Source of the DNA: CAYGZA01 sp964354135
Lineage (GTDB): Bacteria; Planctomycetota; Planctomycetia; Pirellulales; Thermoguttaceae
Direction of reading: 5' to 3'
NCBI GenBank assembly: GCA_964354135.1
Contig: CAYGZA010000151.1
Location: 1-15,216 of the forward strand
Length of the DNA stretch: 15,216 bases
The position numbers and the translations under genes are program-made. Shown one piece after another: positions 1 through 6,150 of the stretch. Below the pieces are notes generated by a model. It was given only the letters and a program-made list of their open reading frames with translations, was not told where the DNA came from and made no database searches. The number at the start of each line of letters is the position of its first letter. The first letter of the stretch is position 1.

Positions 1-26
1 CAACAGGGAACACAAAGCATACCTAA

Positions 27-215
27 ATGAGAGACCATAGTATGTCTACTCGACATCCGCCAAGGCAAGCGGACACAAGCGGCACGGCCCAGTCAATTGC
101 TGGGGCTTCGCCCCAGCCTACCGCTGCTGAGGAGGCGCCGCTTGTGACGGTCATCGTGCCGGTCTACAACGAGGCGGCGACCGTCGAGGAGCTGTTGCGC
201 CAGGTGCTGGCCGCG
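27..215 (+). pseudogene. Truncated N-terminus of a family 2 glycosyltransferase
   Basis: An open frame begins at ATG 27 (alternative ATG 42). After a low-complexity lead of about 38 residues it gives LVTVIVPVYNEAATVEELL, the classic first beta-strand and helix of GT2 enzymes of the dolichol-phosphate mannose/glucose synthase type. These transfer sugars from nucleotide donors to lipid carriers at the membrane. Similarity stops near residue 63, before the DDGS/DxD donor-binding motifs, so no catalytic core remains. The frame stays open and runs directly into the DUF1559 gene. I read this as a glycosyltransferase gene cut by a deletion or rearrangement. The call rests on one short but very typical motif. 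Confidence 0.6.
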
Positions 216-335
216 CTGTGGAAATGGCGGAAGTGGCGGCCCGGGCAGCTCTCGAAGCCCGCGTCCCGCGCGATCGGCGGGCACGCGCCGCACTCGGCGG
301 CATCACAAGACCAGGTGAGAGAGGGGGGTACACCC

Positions 336-1328
336 ATGCGTCGCGAAGGCTTCGGCATCCGTTTCTGCCCCAGCAGCTCGCGCTGCCGCGCGGGGTTCAC
401 GCTTGTCGAGGTGCTGGTGGTGATCAGCATCATCGGCGTACTGATCGCGTTGTTGTTGCCGGCGGTGCAGGCGGCCCGGGAGGCGGCGCGCCGCGCCCAG
501 TGCATGAGTCATCTGAGGCAGCTCGGCCTGGCGATGGAGAACCACGTGAGCACCCACGGCCAGTATCCCAGCAACGGATGGGGGTATCTGTGGGTCGGTT
601 GTCCGGACCGAGGGACGGGACCGGAACAGCCGGGCGGATGGATCTACAACATCCTCCGTCACCTGGAACAAGGGAACCTTCGTGGATTGGGCCGCGGCAT
701 GCCCGCCGCCGAACAGAGCCAAGCGCTCGCGAGACTGGTGCAAACGCCCGTTCCCGTGCTCTTCTGCCCGACCCGCTCCAGTGTGGGCCTTTCCCCGACG
801 AAACCAATCCTGATTCCCCGCAACGCAGATTGGGTGCCTTTGGTCGCCAAGACCGACTATGCCGTCAACGAGGGGGACTTCATTACCGATACCCGCGAAG
901 GCCCGCGGACCCTGGCGGAAGGCGACTCCGGCCGCTATCCGTGGAGGGACACGAGCCGTGCGACGGGGATCTGCTACCAGCGGAGCGCGGTTCGGCCGGC
1001 GGCGGTCCGCGACGGCTTGTCTCAGACCTACCTGATCGGAGAGAAGTACGTCACGCGGAACAACTACGGGACGGACGCCGATCCAGGATACGGCCAGAGC
1101 GCGCAGAGCGGAGTGGACGTCGACATCAACCGCTGGGTCACAAGCCCGCCGCAACAGGACGGCGACGAGGTGGACATGTGGCGCTTCGGCAGCGCGCATT
1201 CCGGGGGCTGCCACTTCATCTTCTGCGACGGGTCGACGCGGCTGATCGGCTACCAGATCGACCCCGAGGTACACCGCCGGTTGGGCAACCGCCAAGACGG
1301 CCTACCGGTGAGCCACGGCCAGTATTGA
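336..1328 (+). CDS. DUF1559 domain protein with type IV pilin-like N-terminus
   Basis: 330 residues. ATG 336 is chosen because a purine-rich GAGAGAGGGGGG lies 7 bases before it and the pilin signal follows at the right distance. An upstream in-frame ATG at 27 belongs to a glycosyltransferase remnant. Residues 23-60 hold the prepilin motif GFTLVEVLVVISIIG, a hydrophobic helix and the LLPAVQAAREAARR stretch typical of planctomycete DUF1559 (SBP_bac_10) proteins. The prepilin peptidase would cut after the Gly before FTLVEV. The C-terminus has the family's HSGG...FCDGS...DP..HRRL..R.DG pattern, so the protein is full length. It is presumably a surface or pseudopilin-like protein; the biochemical role of the family is not settled. 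It is host DNA left of the integrated element. Confidence 0.9.
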   Translation: MRREGFGIRFCPSSSRCRAGFTLVEVLVVISIIGVLIALLLPAVQAAREAARRAQCMSHLRQLGLAMENHVSTHGQYPSNGWGYLWVGCPDRGTGPEQPGGWIYNILRHLEQGNLRGLGRGMPAAEQSQALARLVQTPVPVLFCPTRSSVGLSPTKPILIPRNADWVPLVAKTDYAVNEGDFITDTREGPRTLAEGDSGRYPWRDTSRATGICYQRSAVRPAAVRDGLSQTYLIGEKYVTRNNYGTDADPGYGQSAQSGVDVDINRWVTSPPQQDGDEVDMWRFGSAHSGGCHFIFCDGSTRLIGYQIDPEVHRRLGNRQDGLPVSHGQY

Positions 1329-1653
1329 GCAGCGCTACCCGCCCGGTGCGCGACATCCTCGCTTTCCGTGGTAAGCCGCCGGCCAATCGGCGTCCGTTCC
1401 ATGGCCGGCAAGCGCGAAAGAAACAATCGCCGCAAGGGTTCTGCCACCAGATTCTCATTCAGGTCGTCTGCGAGGAAGGAATCTTCGCGATTCCACTGCC
1501 GAACTGATCGGAGAACTCGGGTCCGCGGGGGAAACCGGCAATCGGGCGGGCGCCCATCCAACCGGCATGGCGAAATCCGCAAAGGCCGGTTTCTCCCCGG
1601 TTGCGGCCGGCGGAACGTCCGCCAGAAAGCGTCCCGGGCGTACCCCCAGGGGT
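1329..1653. other. Intergenic stretch between DUF1559 gene and tRNA promoter
   Basis: I see no convincing gene here. Several open frames cross it on both strands but none has a recognisable domain or a good ribosome site. The one structure of note is a long inverted repeat: GAAACCGGC at 1531-1539 pairs with GCCGGTTTC at 1585-1593, flanked by partly matching G and C runs, with a 45-base interval. It could end transcription of the DUF1559 gene, but no T-tract follows. Confidence 0.5.
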
Positions 1654-1681
1654 TTGACAATCCGGCCCGGCGGCTGATAAA
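1654..1681 (+). promoter_or_regulatory. Sigma70-type promoter of the tRNA-Ser gene
   Basis: A perfect -35 hexamer TTGACA (1654-1659) is followed after 16 bases by GATAAA (1676-1681), a fair -10 element. The tRNA 5' end starts 37 bases beyond the -10. This is what a strong stable-RNA promoter looks like. Because only the tRNA 5' half follows, transcription would now read into the left end of the integrated element. Confidence 0.55.
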
Positions 1682-1717
1682 GATAAGGTTGGCGGCGTAA
1701 GCCGTTTCAGCCCCAGA

Positions 1718-1755
1718 GGATGGGTGGCCGAGTGGTCTAAGGCGGCAGTCTTGAA
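1718..1755 (+). tRNA. 5' half of tRNA-Ser(UGA), interrupted in the anticodon loop
   Basis: The sequence shows the acceptor 5' strand GGATGGG (1718-1724), TG, a D-arm GCC...GGC (1727-1743), the anticodon stem 5' strand GCAGT (1745-1749) and the loop CTTGAA with anticodon TGA at 1752-1754. From 1757 on, the expected ACTGC 3' stem strand, variable arm and T-arm are absent: no serine long arm and no GGTTCGAATC is present. The gene is therefore cut within the anticodon loop, as happens when a site-specific integrase uses a tRNA gene. An intact copy should exist at the element's other end or elsewhere in the genome. Confidence 0.8.
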
Positions 1756-1756
1756 G
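1750..1756 (+). other. Probable left attachment site core (attL) in tRNA-Ser anticodon loop
   Basis: The seven-base anticodon loop CTTGAAG is the last stretch consistent with tRNA-Ser, so the crossover core overlaps or ends here. Element-specific sequence begins immediately after. The exact core length cannot be fixed without the right-hand junction. Confidence 0.55.
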
Positions 1757-1761
1757 AATAA

Positions 1762-2100
1762 CTAAGGGTATTCACCCCAACCCCGAGAAACAGCGGGAAA
1801 ACCTACGTTTTCTAGGGTTTTCTCCACTTCGGCCGCTCCTGCGAAAACACCCGTAAACACCCGAAAATGATGCGTCTCGGGTGTCAAGACACCTGCACTC
1901 CGGCAATGTGCCAAGGGAACGTCGGGGCCGGCTCCTGCCACGTGCCCGCCTGTGACGCCCTGCGGCATCGGTAGGGCGGATGGGTCGGGATAGTCTTGGG
2001 ACTTCGCCACGGGGAACCACGCTTCGCCTGGGGCGTCCGGTTGGCCTGGTTGGACTCCCGAGTTCACTCGCTCACCGTGGCCCACAGGAGCGTAGGGGCC
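1762..2100 (-). pseudogene. Possible degraded integrase C-terminal tail
   Basis: The minus-strand frame ending at 1762 finishes with ...ENVGFPAVSRGWGEYP and stops right beside the tRNA. As far as I recall, low-complexity tails of this kind, ending in GEYP-like sequence next to an attachment site, are common at the C-terminus of planctomycete tyrosine recombinases. A short LLT...LDVAG segment near 2150-2110 may echo the region after the catalytic tyrosine. The catalytic R-HxxR-Y core is absent. The position and orientation, converging on attL, fit an integrase. The identification rests on remembered similarity of unconstrained sequence, so this could also be non-coding. Confidence 0.3.
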
Positions 2101-2124
2101 ACGGAGGATGCCGGCTACATCGAG

Positions 2125-2346
2125 CGTGGCAAGCTGAAGAGCGCCTGTGAGAAGTTCAGGATCGCTTACGATACAGCGGCACAAGCAGTCAGGGTCTGCA
2201 AGGCATTTGAAAGTTGTAGGCGCCTACAACAATTGACCTTCGAGCACCACCAGTCAGTTGCCAACCATCCCGCAGCCGCTCGGCCATGTGAAAAGGGCCT
2301 CTTGCTCGAATCGGCTGCCTCGGGGCATCCCGCTTCAATCCGACAA
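2125..2346 (+). pseudogene. Remnant of a phage/plasmid DNA-binding protein (ParB-associated type)
   Basis: A plus-strand frame encodes CEKFRIAYDTAAQAVRVC, then FESCRRLQQLTFEHHQSVA and a decayed end. The layout resembles a small helical domain found in phage and ParB-like proteins of actinobacteria and planctomycetes: tyrosine-rich helix, 'srRre.LsfsHH..VA', then a helix and 'vReLR'. The usual L-P-x-x-x-A-x-x-L-L continuation is scrambled. No good start codon or ribosome site precedes it, and it overlaps the tail region read on the other strand. I take it as a broken gene. The similarity is from memory and unverified. Confidence 0.35.
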
Positions 2347-2706
2347 CGGCATACACTTCTGCCGCGCATCGTTACCGCGTCGGTTCTCCCATGTATTCTC
2401 GGGTAGGGCCTCTCGGGGACAACGCTCACAAAAAAACTCCCGGCAAATTGGTGGCTTCCATTCATGGTGCCGACAGAGGTTTGTTTGTACGTCTAACCAG
2501 AGGCACGGCAATTCCAAGCCGCCGCGGTCAGTCCCGCCAGTCCCTGATGCCTGCCAGTATTCCGTCAACTCCCGACGCAACTCTTCCGGAAAGTCTGGGG
2601 GTACGTCCCGAAAAGACAAGGGCGTGAACGGCGGAGAACCCATTATTTGGCAGCACTCACCGCACTGGAGACAACGCGGGACTAAATCGTCTGTAGTCAT
2701 CATCAT
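2335..2706 (-). CDS. YkgJ-type cysteine-cluster (zinc/iron-chelating) protein
   Basis: 123 residues. The N-terminus has the hallmark CxxCGxCC cluster at C12, C15, C18 and C19. A PCLWLD segment follows with C68, then C78 and PPICREFFC with C88 and C93. This is the order of YkgJ/PF03692 proteins (CxxCxxCC ... C.rP..CR.F.C), thought to bind a zinc ion or an iron-sulfur cluster; their cellular role is poorly known. The start lies in an ATGATGATG run, so the first residue is uncertain by one or two codons, and no strong ribosome site is visible. It sits in the cargo zone between broken genes, with no obvious partner. Confidence 0.8.
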   Translation of the reverse strand: MMMTTDDLVPRCLQCGECCQIMGSPPFTPLSFRDVPPDFPEELRRELTEYWQASGTGGTDRGGLELPCLWLDVQTNLCRHHEWKPPICREFFCERCPREALPENTWENRRGNDARQKCMPLSD

Positions 2707-2841
2707 CCGCTATCATCCGAAGCCGCTTCTGCCGGGGTTGGGGATATAGGTCCCCGTGGACCGCCGCCGGCGGGGCGTCCCCCCGCGATCCGCACGGAGA
2801 ACCGCGCCCGCCGGCGTGGGCGGCCCGCTACAGCGTCTCTC

Positions 2842-3153
2842 TCAGGTCTGGCCCGCGATCGCCTCCCCGACCGCCGCCGGCTGGGGCAGGGCGTCCAGGG
2901 CCGCGGAGCCGGCTCGCCAGTGGCTGGGCCGGAGACACGGGACAACGATCGCCCACTGGTGATCGGTCATGCCGGCCTGGAGCTGCCCCAAATTGAACGA
3001 CCGGGCGGTTGCCTTGGCCTGCTCACTCGGCACGTTGCGGACCAAGGCGTGCCCCCCAAGAATCTCGGGGGGGAACGTCCACGGGCTGGACGGCCGCCAG
3101 TCCTCCGGAACTGTGGCGATGTAGACAGCGGTGCGTCTCGGGTACTTGGACAT
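2842..3153 (-). CDS. Hypothetical protein, 103 residues
   Basis: ATG 3153 is chosen because GGAGGT lies 7 bases upstream; a TTG 15 bases earlier is less likely. The product starts MSKYPRRTAVYIATVPEDW, then has a Trp/Pro-rich segment (SSPWTFPPEILGGHALVRN) and a mixed helical part. No signal peptide, membrane segment or known motif is seen. It has its own plausible promoter at 3288-3316 and stands alone in the cargo zone, divergent from the two-gene plus-strand cassette. I do not recognise the family. Its early basic stretch and regular ribosome site support a real gene. Confidence 0.6.
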   Translation of the reverse strand: MSKYPRRTAVYIATVPEDWRPSSPWTFPPEILGGHALVRNVPSEQAKATARSFNLGQLQAGMTDHQWAIVVPCLRPSHWRAGSAALDALPQPAAVGEAIAGQT

Positions 3154-3287
3154 GAGCGATACCTCCAAGAAGAAGGCCCCGCGCCAATGGGTCTAGCCCG
3201 AATCGCCGAAGCGACAAGGGACCAAAGGCGCAGGGCTGGGGCTTGGTAGCACATTGGAGGTTCGGCAACTCAGGCTAGACGCCCGCC

Positions 3288-3316
3288 ATTTTGCCCGCCG
3301 GCCCCGTGGCCGTCAA
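3288..3316 (-). promoter_or_regulatory. Candidate promoter for the 103-residue gene
   Basis: Read on the minus strand, TTGACG (3316-3311) and CAAAAT (3293-3288) are 17 bases apart, a fair sigma70 match in GC-rich surroundings. Transcription would start near 3281 and leave a leader of about 130 bases before the gene. The stretch 3154-3506 holds no gene, only this promoter and the opposing one at 3415-3442. Confidence 0.4.
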
Positions 3317-3414
3317 GACCCTTCCTCCGAAAATCCGTTTGCCTTCACCTTGCCTATCTTAACAGCCGACCCGTTTCTGCCGGGGATGGCTGCCAGGAGG
3401 CCCGCTCCCCCCTG

Positions 3415-3442
3415 TTGACAGGATGGGGCTAGTAGATAAGAT
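3415..3442 (+). promoter_or_regulatory. Candidate promoter for the plus-strand cassette
   Basis: A perfect TTGACA (3415-3420) is followed after 16 bases by TAAGAT (3437-3442), which matches four of six -10 positions. It points at the gene starting at 3507 with a leader of about 60 bases. A private promoter against the orientation of the main gene series is typical of accessory 'moron' genes expressed from an integrated element. Confidence 0.5.
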
Positions 3443-3506
3443 GGTTCGACATCAGACACTTTTGGGGAGATCGCCATCACAAGGTAAACCTCGCGAGGGA
3501 TCCCCG

Positions 3507-3929
3507 ATGCCGATGCCGGCGGACTATTTGCCAATTAAGGTGGATCGGACGACACTTTTTCGCGAGGAAGGGGAATGCGAGGATTGCCACTTCTATTTTA
3601 GCCTGTCCGCTCTGACTAAAATAAAAAAGGATGGTCCTCGTTGGAAGTATCGCAAGTACGAGCTTGTTCCGCGGGTGCTCGAATCCCCACTCATCGTATT
3701 TGAGAATCTAAAGCGAGAAGAATTTGAGGATGGGCTCGCCTATGTAGGGAAACCATGTGACGATGGTTTGGCAAATCCAGCGACAATGGGGTATCTTTTT
3801 TTAGTCTTCGTAAGAAAGGAGTTCGGGCTCGTCGTGTTTGAATGGGACTGGCGGCAAGAGTCCAGCCAGCCGGGCTATCCCGAAAACTGGGGCGTGGATT
3901 TTGGGAGAGTAGCATGGCAGAAGACCTAA
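3507..3929 (+). CDS. Hypothetical cargo protein, possible toxin-like member of a two-gene cassette
   Basis: 140 residues from ATG 3507 (ATG 3513 is an alternative), preceded by a GCGAGGGA ribosome site. A CxxC pair is at C24/C27. The centre has a basic stretch (KIKKDGPRWKYRKYELVPRVLES, residues 38-60) followed by beta-rich segments ending FGLVVFEWDWR. The 'K-x-R-x-YELVPrVLesP...' helix followed by strands loosely recalls the compact BECR/RelE-fold nucleases of toxin systems; this is inference from pattern, with no catalytic residues identified. GC content is visibly lower than in flanking genes, suggesting separate acquisition. The next gene overlaps its end by 16 bases, so the two are co-translated. 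Confidence 0.65.
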   Translation: MPMPADYLPIKVDRTTLFREEGECEDCHFYFSLSALTKIKKDGPRWKYRKYELVPRVLESPLIVFENLKREEFEDGLAYVGKPCDDGLANPATMGYLFLVFVRKEFGLVVFEWDWRQESSQPGYPENWGVDFGRVAWQKT

Positions 3930-4330
3930 TGGAACGACAGAACTTAGTGGAGTATATCGAGCAGCACCCATCGGAGGGCTTCTCACCTGTACCCCACTAT
4001 TTTCCTGATGGGGACTTCCTGAGCTTCTACTTTCGAGAAGACGAGTGCTACGCACAACGAATCGACGAGTTGTTGACGGCCTACTATTCGATCGCCACGG
4101 GCGAATTGGTAGGATGCAAAATCAAGGGTGTGCGTCGCCTCCTAAAACAGATAGGTCCTTTCGGTGTGATCGTACAAGATGGGCCAATCTTGCTGGGCAT
4201 GCTTTTTATGGCAGCGGGGTGGCATCTTCAGGAAGACACACCTGCACGGAAAGTCTGCGACGAGATTCTGACTCATGCCCAAAACGCTGCACTTGATCCA
4301 GCGGAGATACGTGAGGCAATTGCGGTCTAG
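3914..4330 (+). CDS. Hypothetical cargo protein with DUF2283-like core, possible antitoxin/immunity partner
   Basis: 138 residues. ATG 3914 is chosen because TTGGGAGAG lies about 7 bases upstream and it overlaps the previous gene's end by 16 bases. The core (residues 31-78) runs PDGDFLSFYFREDECYAQR then LLTAYYSIATGELVGCKIKGV. This resembles the 'D.LyI.F....a..r.i...v.vd...g.lvGiEI' layout of DUF2283 proteins, which are known as small antitoxins next to DUF4258 toxins. The C-terminal half is longer than a bare DUF2283 domain and ends in a helix. The pairing suggests toxin/antitoxin or effector/immunity, but the similarity is by eye only. Confidence 0.65.
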   Translation: MAEDLMERQNLVEYIEQHPSEGFSPVPHYFPDGDFLSFYFREDECYAQRIDELLTAYYSIATGELVGCKIKGVRRLLKQIGPFGVIVQDGPILLGMLFMAAGWHLQEDTPARKVCDEILTHAQNAALDPAEIREAIAV

Positions 4331-4588
4331 CGTCTGGCGGTTCAAATCGGCGAGACAAATGCCGGTTAGGCCGCTATCGAGCACCCGGCTGGACTCCTGA
4401 CACTTGCCCGACCCGGGCCTCTGCAAGGCGGCTGTCCGGCTTGGCGGCCACGCCTGGGGCGCGATGCCCTACGATATGGCGGCGTACAGGCGTAGGACCT
4501 CGCTGCTCGATCTCTCTGGTAACGCTTCAGTAACGCTCGGAGCGTTACACGGTGCCCCGTGGTGCTGTCGGAAGCCTTCCCGAAAGGC
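4331..4588. other. Gene-free interval with short repeats
   Basis: No supported gene is seen between the plus-strand cassette and the minus-strand fragment ending at 4589. All three minus-strand frames are broken by stops. The interval contains the GTAACGCT repeats and the first half of the GAAGCCTTCCCGAAAG repeats, listed separately. No clear terminator follows the plus-strand genes. Confidence 0.5.
4519..4548. repeat. Three copies of GTAACGCT, two direct and one inverted
   Basis: GTAACGCT occurs at 4519-4526 and 4530-4537, and its exact reverse complement AGCGTTAC at 4541-4548. The second and third copies form a perfect 8-base-pair hairpin with a CGG loop. The 11-base spacing, about one helical turn, suits a protein-binding site such as an operator. 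A transcript from this spot would fold strongly. No T-tract follows on either strand. Confidence 0.6.
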
Positions 4589-4610
4589 TTACCCGAAGCC
4601 TTCCCGAAAG
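4571..4610. repeat. Direct repeat of GAAGCCTTCCCGAAAG with internal hairpin
   Basis: The 16-mer is exact at 4571-4586 and 4595-4610, a 24-base period. In the first copy AAGCCTT (4572-4578) pairs with AAGGCTT (4584-4590) around a CCCGA loop. The second copy overlaps the 3' end of the minus-strand fragment that stops at 4589, where the repeat reads FREGFG twice. It may be a local tandem duplication or a binding site. Confidence 0.6.
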
Positions 4611-4834
4611 ACTAGCCAGAGGTGTCGCAGGACTTCCACGGTTGCCGAGTGGACGGATACCCCGACGGACTCTGCCGCAGCGATGATGAGGCTCCGTAGC
4701 GGCCAGAAGTCGCCCACCCACTCCAGCCAACCCGACCACCCGTTGCGCGCTGCCTCCCGGCCAGCCTCCTCAAATCGCAGGAGCCTGGGCTGGGCGGCGA
4801 CCAGTTCCGACCACCGGACCGTGGGCGTCGACGT
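4589..4834 (-). CDS. Hypothetical protein fragment, start uncertain
   Basis: A minus-strand frame gives a protein-like segment of about 80 residues: TVRWSELVAAQPRLLRFE, then a Trp-rich helical stretch (NGWSGWLEWVGDFWPLRSL) and a C-terminal helix to the stop at 4589. The amphipathic pattern looks like real protein. However, no ATG, GTG or TTG with a ribosome site lies in the right place; the frame simply continues upstream into the methyltransferase region. Its start was probably lost in the event that truncated that gene. I do not recognise the family. The boundary at 4834 is approximate. Confidence 0.4.
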   Translation of the reverse strand, partial: TSTPTVRWSELVAAQPRLLRFEEAGREAARNGWSGWLEWVGDFWPLRSLIIAAAESVGVSVHSATVEVLRHLWLVFREGFG

Positions 4835-4898
4835 CGTGGTCGTCGAGGATGCGTCGTGTCTGCGATGTGGCAGCGAATGTCTGCCGCCGGCCGCCGGG

Positions 4899-5060
4899 GC
4901 CGTCTTGCTCCACGTCAAAGTATCGTAGGCATTTCGCGTTCTCAGCGGTGGCGCACACGTCCAGGCCGAACGGGCCATACCGCTTTGCCAGCTTGGCGAA
5001 CAGGGCCGGTGGGGTGGCCCATTCCACGGATTGGGAACTGAAGAGGGCCGGGGCGATCAT
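4899..5060 (-). pseudogene. Truncated phage DNA N-6-adenine methyltransferase
   Basis: Starts at ATG 5060 behind GAGGAA. The first 54 residues are typical of phage Dam-like methyltransferases (PF05869): SSQSVEWATPPALFAKLAKR, then YGPFGLDVCATAENAKC and YF.....DG. These cover the target/AdoMet-binding start of the family. The sequence then changes abruptly near 4899. The catalytic NPPY motif and the rest of the domain are absent, and the frame runs on with unrelated residues to 4770. Full-length members are about 150-200 residues, so the enzyme cannot methylate adenine. It follows the 297-residue gene at a 41-base distance, so it once belonged to the same minus-strand series. Confidence 0.75.
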
Positions 5061-5101
5061 GGTCGTTTCCTCTGCGCCTTGCCGCTCGCCACGATTGCAC
5101 C

Positions 5102-5995
5102 TCACACGAAGTAGACTTGCAGGGCGCCGAAGTTCTTTTTCTCGTACACGTCGAAGTGTCGAAAAACGATGTTGTCAGGGCTCGGATCGGCCAATTGAAA
5201 ACCGATCCCATCGAGAGGAAGCGGCTTGGTCGGATACGTGCCATCATCCATGATCGTCGGGATTCTTTTTGAAGGATTATTGATGTTGATTTGATAGAAG
5301 CTGGTATCCTCCGGGGTCAACATCCAGGCTTCCTCGACGCCAGGCAGGATTATCTTACTCGGCCGAATCGCAATCGCCAGCGTCAGAACGCGGTACATGA
5401 TGTCGTTGCGAGTCTGCACGCCACTGATGCTGACGCGATGAATCTTCGCGCATTCGGCCGACACCGCCAAACCGTCAATCGTAAAATCGTATAAGTTGAG
5501 GCAGTCGCTCCAAGAGAGAATCCACGCCGGCGGATTGGCAACGTTCTTGCGAACCGTGACCGTCAAGCGGGAACCGTCTTTCATCAAGACAGGATCATCA
5601 TAAGGATAACCGGCACTATTGGTAGGGCATTTGCCGTTGATGTCCTTCCAGACCGGCACCTCATACCATTCCGTCTCCCACGTGATCTCCGCTGGGTCCT
5701 GGAGCGGGTCTTCCTGCGGCTCGAACTCCGTCGAGTAGAGGTAAGTCGCAATCCAGATTCGCTTACTGAAGCTCTCGTTGGTCGCCTTCCGCCGCCGGCA
5801 GAAAGCGAACATATCCTCGGGTCCGTAGACCGATCCGATCCCCGGGCCGTAAGCAAGCACTACGGAGCCTTCGTCATAGGGAGTGCTGGTGACGACCCGA
5901 AAGACGCGGGTGTACCGGCGGACGCCCCGCCTGCGGTCAACCTCGTCCTCCGCGTCGCGACCGGTGTGGATTTCGTCAAAGGAAATCACGGCCAT
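5102..5995 (-). CDS. Phage-type protein of unknown function, 297 residues
   Basis: ATG 5995 has GAAAGGA 9-10 bases upstream. The protein looks beta-rich and soluble, without signal peptide or membrane helix. Segments of note are RRYTRVFRVV near residue 27, a central W.D.NGK.PTNSAGYPYDDP (about 133-150), and an end reading FRHFDVYEKKNFGALQVYF. I recall proteins with the same 'RYTRVF', 'NSAG.p.d.P' and 'F.vY....F.aL' layout in phage-like islands of planctomycetes, always unnamed; I cannot verify this. It lies directly after the head protease, where a phage would encode its major capsid protein, separated from it by 155 bases with a hairpin. Virion structure is the likeliest role, unproven. Confidence 0.75.
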   Translation of the reverse strand: MAVISFDEIHTGRDAEDEVDRRRGVRRYTRVFRVVTSTPYDEGSVVLAYGPGIGSVYGPEDMFAFCRRRKATNESFSKRIWIATYLYSTEFEPQEDPLQDPAEITWETEWYEVPVWKDINGKCPTNSAGYPYDDPVLMKDGSRLTVTVRKNVANPPAWILSWSDCLNLYDFTIDGLAVSAECAKIHRVSISGVQTRNDIMYRVLTLAIAIRPSKIILPGVEEAWMLTPEDTSFYQININNPSKRIPTIMDDGTYPTKPLPLDGIGFQLADPSPDNIVFRHFDVYEKKNFGALQVYFV

Positions 5996-6120
5996 TAGTA
6001 GAGATCCTTTCGTAGTAGGGGATACGTTACTTTGCTTTTCGGTTTCTCCACCCGAGGCAGACGCCGGCCGGAGGTGACGAAGGGCACGGCGCTGCCCCGG
6101 GCATCAACAGACTCGGAACC

Positions 6121-6142
6121 CGCCACGGCTTTGCCTGTGGCG
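6121..6142 (-). terminator. Stem-loop after the head protease gene
   Basis: CGCCACGGC (6121-6129) pairs with GCC-T-GTGGCG (6133-6142) around a TTT loop, nine base pairs with one bulge. It begins nine bases after the protease stop codon. No T-run follows on the minus strand, so it may protect the transcript's end or lower downstream expression rather than terminate fully. The rest of the 155-base gap to the 297-residue gene shows nothing. Confidence 0.35.
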
Positions 6143-6150
6143 TGGGCCCG

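Noticed and set aside
100..116. Perfect CTGGGGC-TTC-GCCCCAG hairpin
   Set aside because: It lies inside the glycosyltransferase remnant's coding sequence, has no T-tract, and such GC stems are expected by chance in this composition.
303..1295. Long minus-strand open frame opposite the DUF1559 gene
   Set aside because: It is antisense to a clearly identified gene, has no recognisable domain and arises from the high GC content, as do other long shadow frames in this window.
218..1507. Long plus-strand frame of 429 codons overlapping the DUF1559 gene
   Set aside because: Its translation is Arg/Pro-rich without any domain pattern, while the DUF1559 frame is unmistakable over the same bases.
4339..4348. 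GGTTCAAATC, resembling a tRNA T-loop
   Set aside because: The flanking bases do not pair as a T-stem and no acceptor, anticodon or D-arm sequence is found around it, so it is not the missing tRNA-Ser 3' half.
4519..4610. Possible CRISPR array
   Set aside because: The repeats are only 8 and 16 bases, two or three copies each, without regular unique spacers or cas genes nearby.
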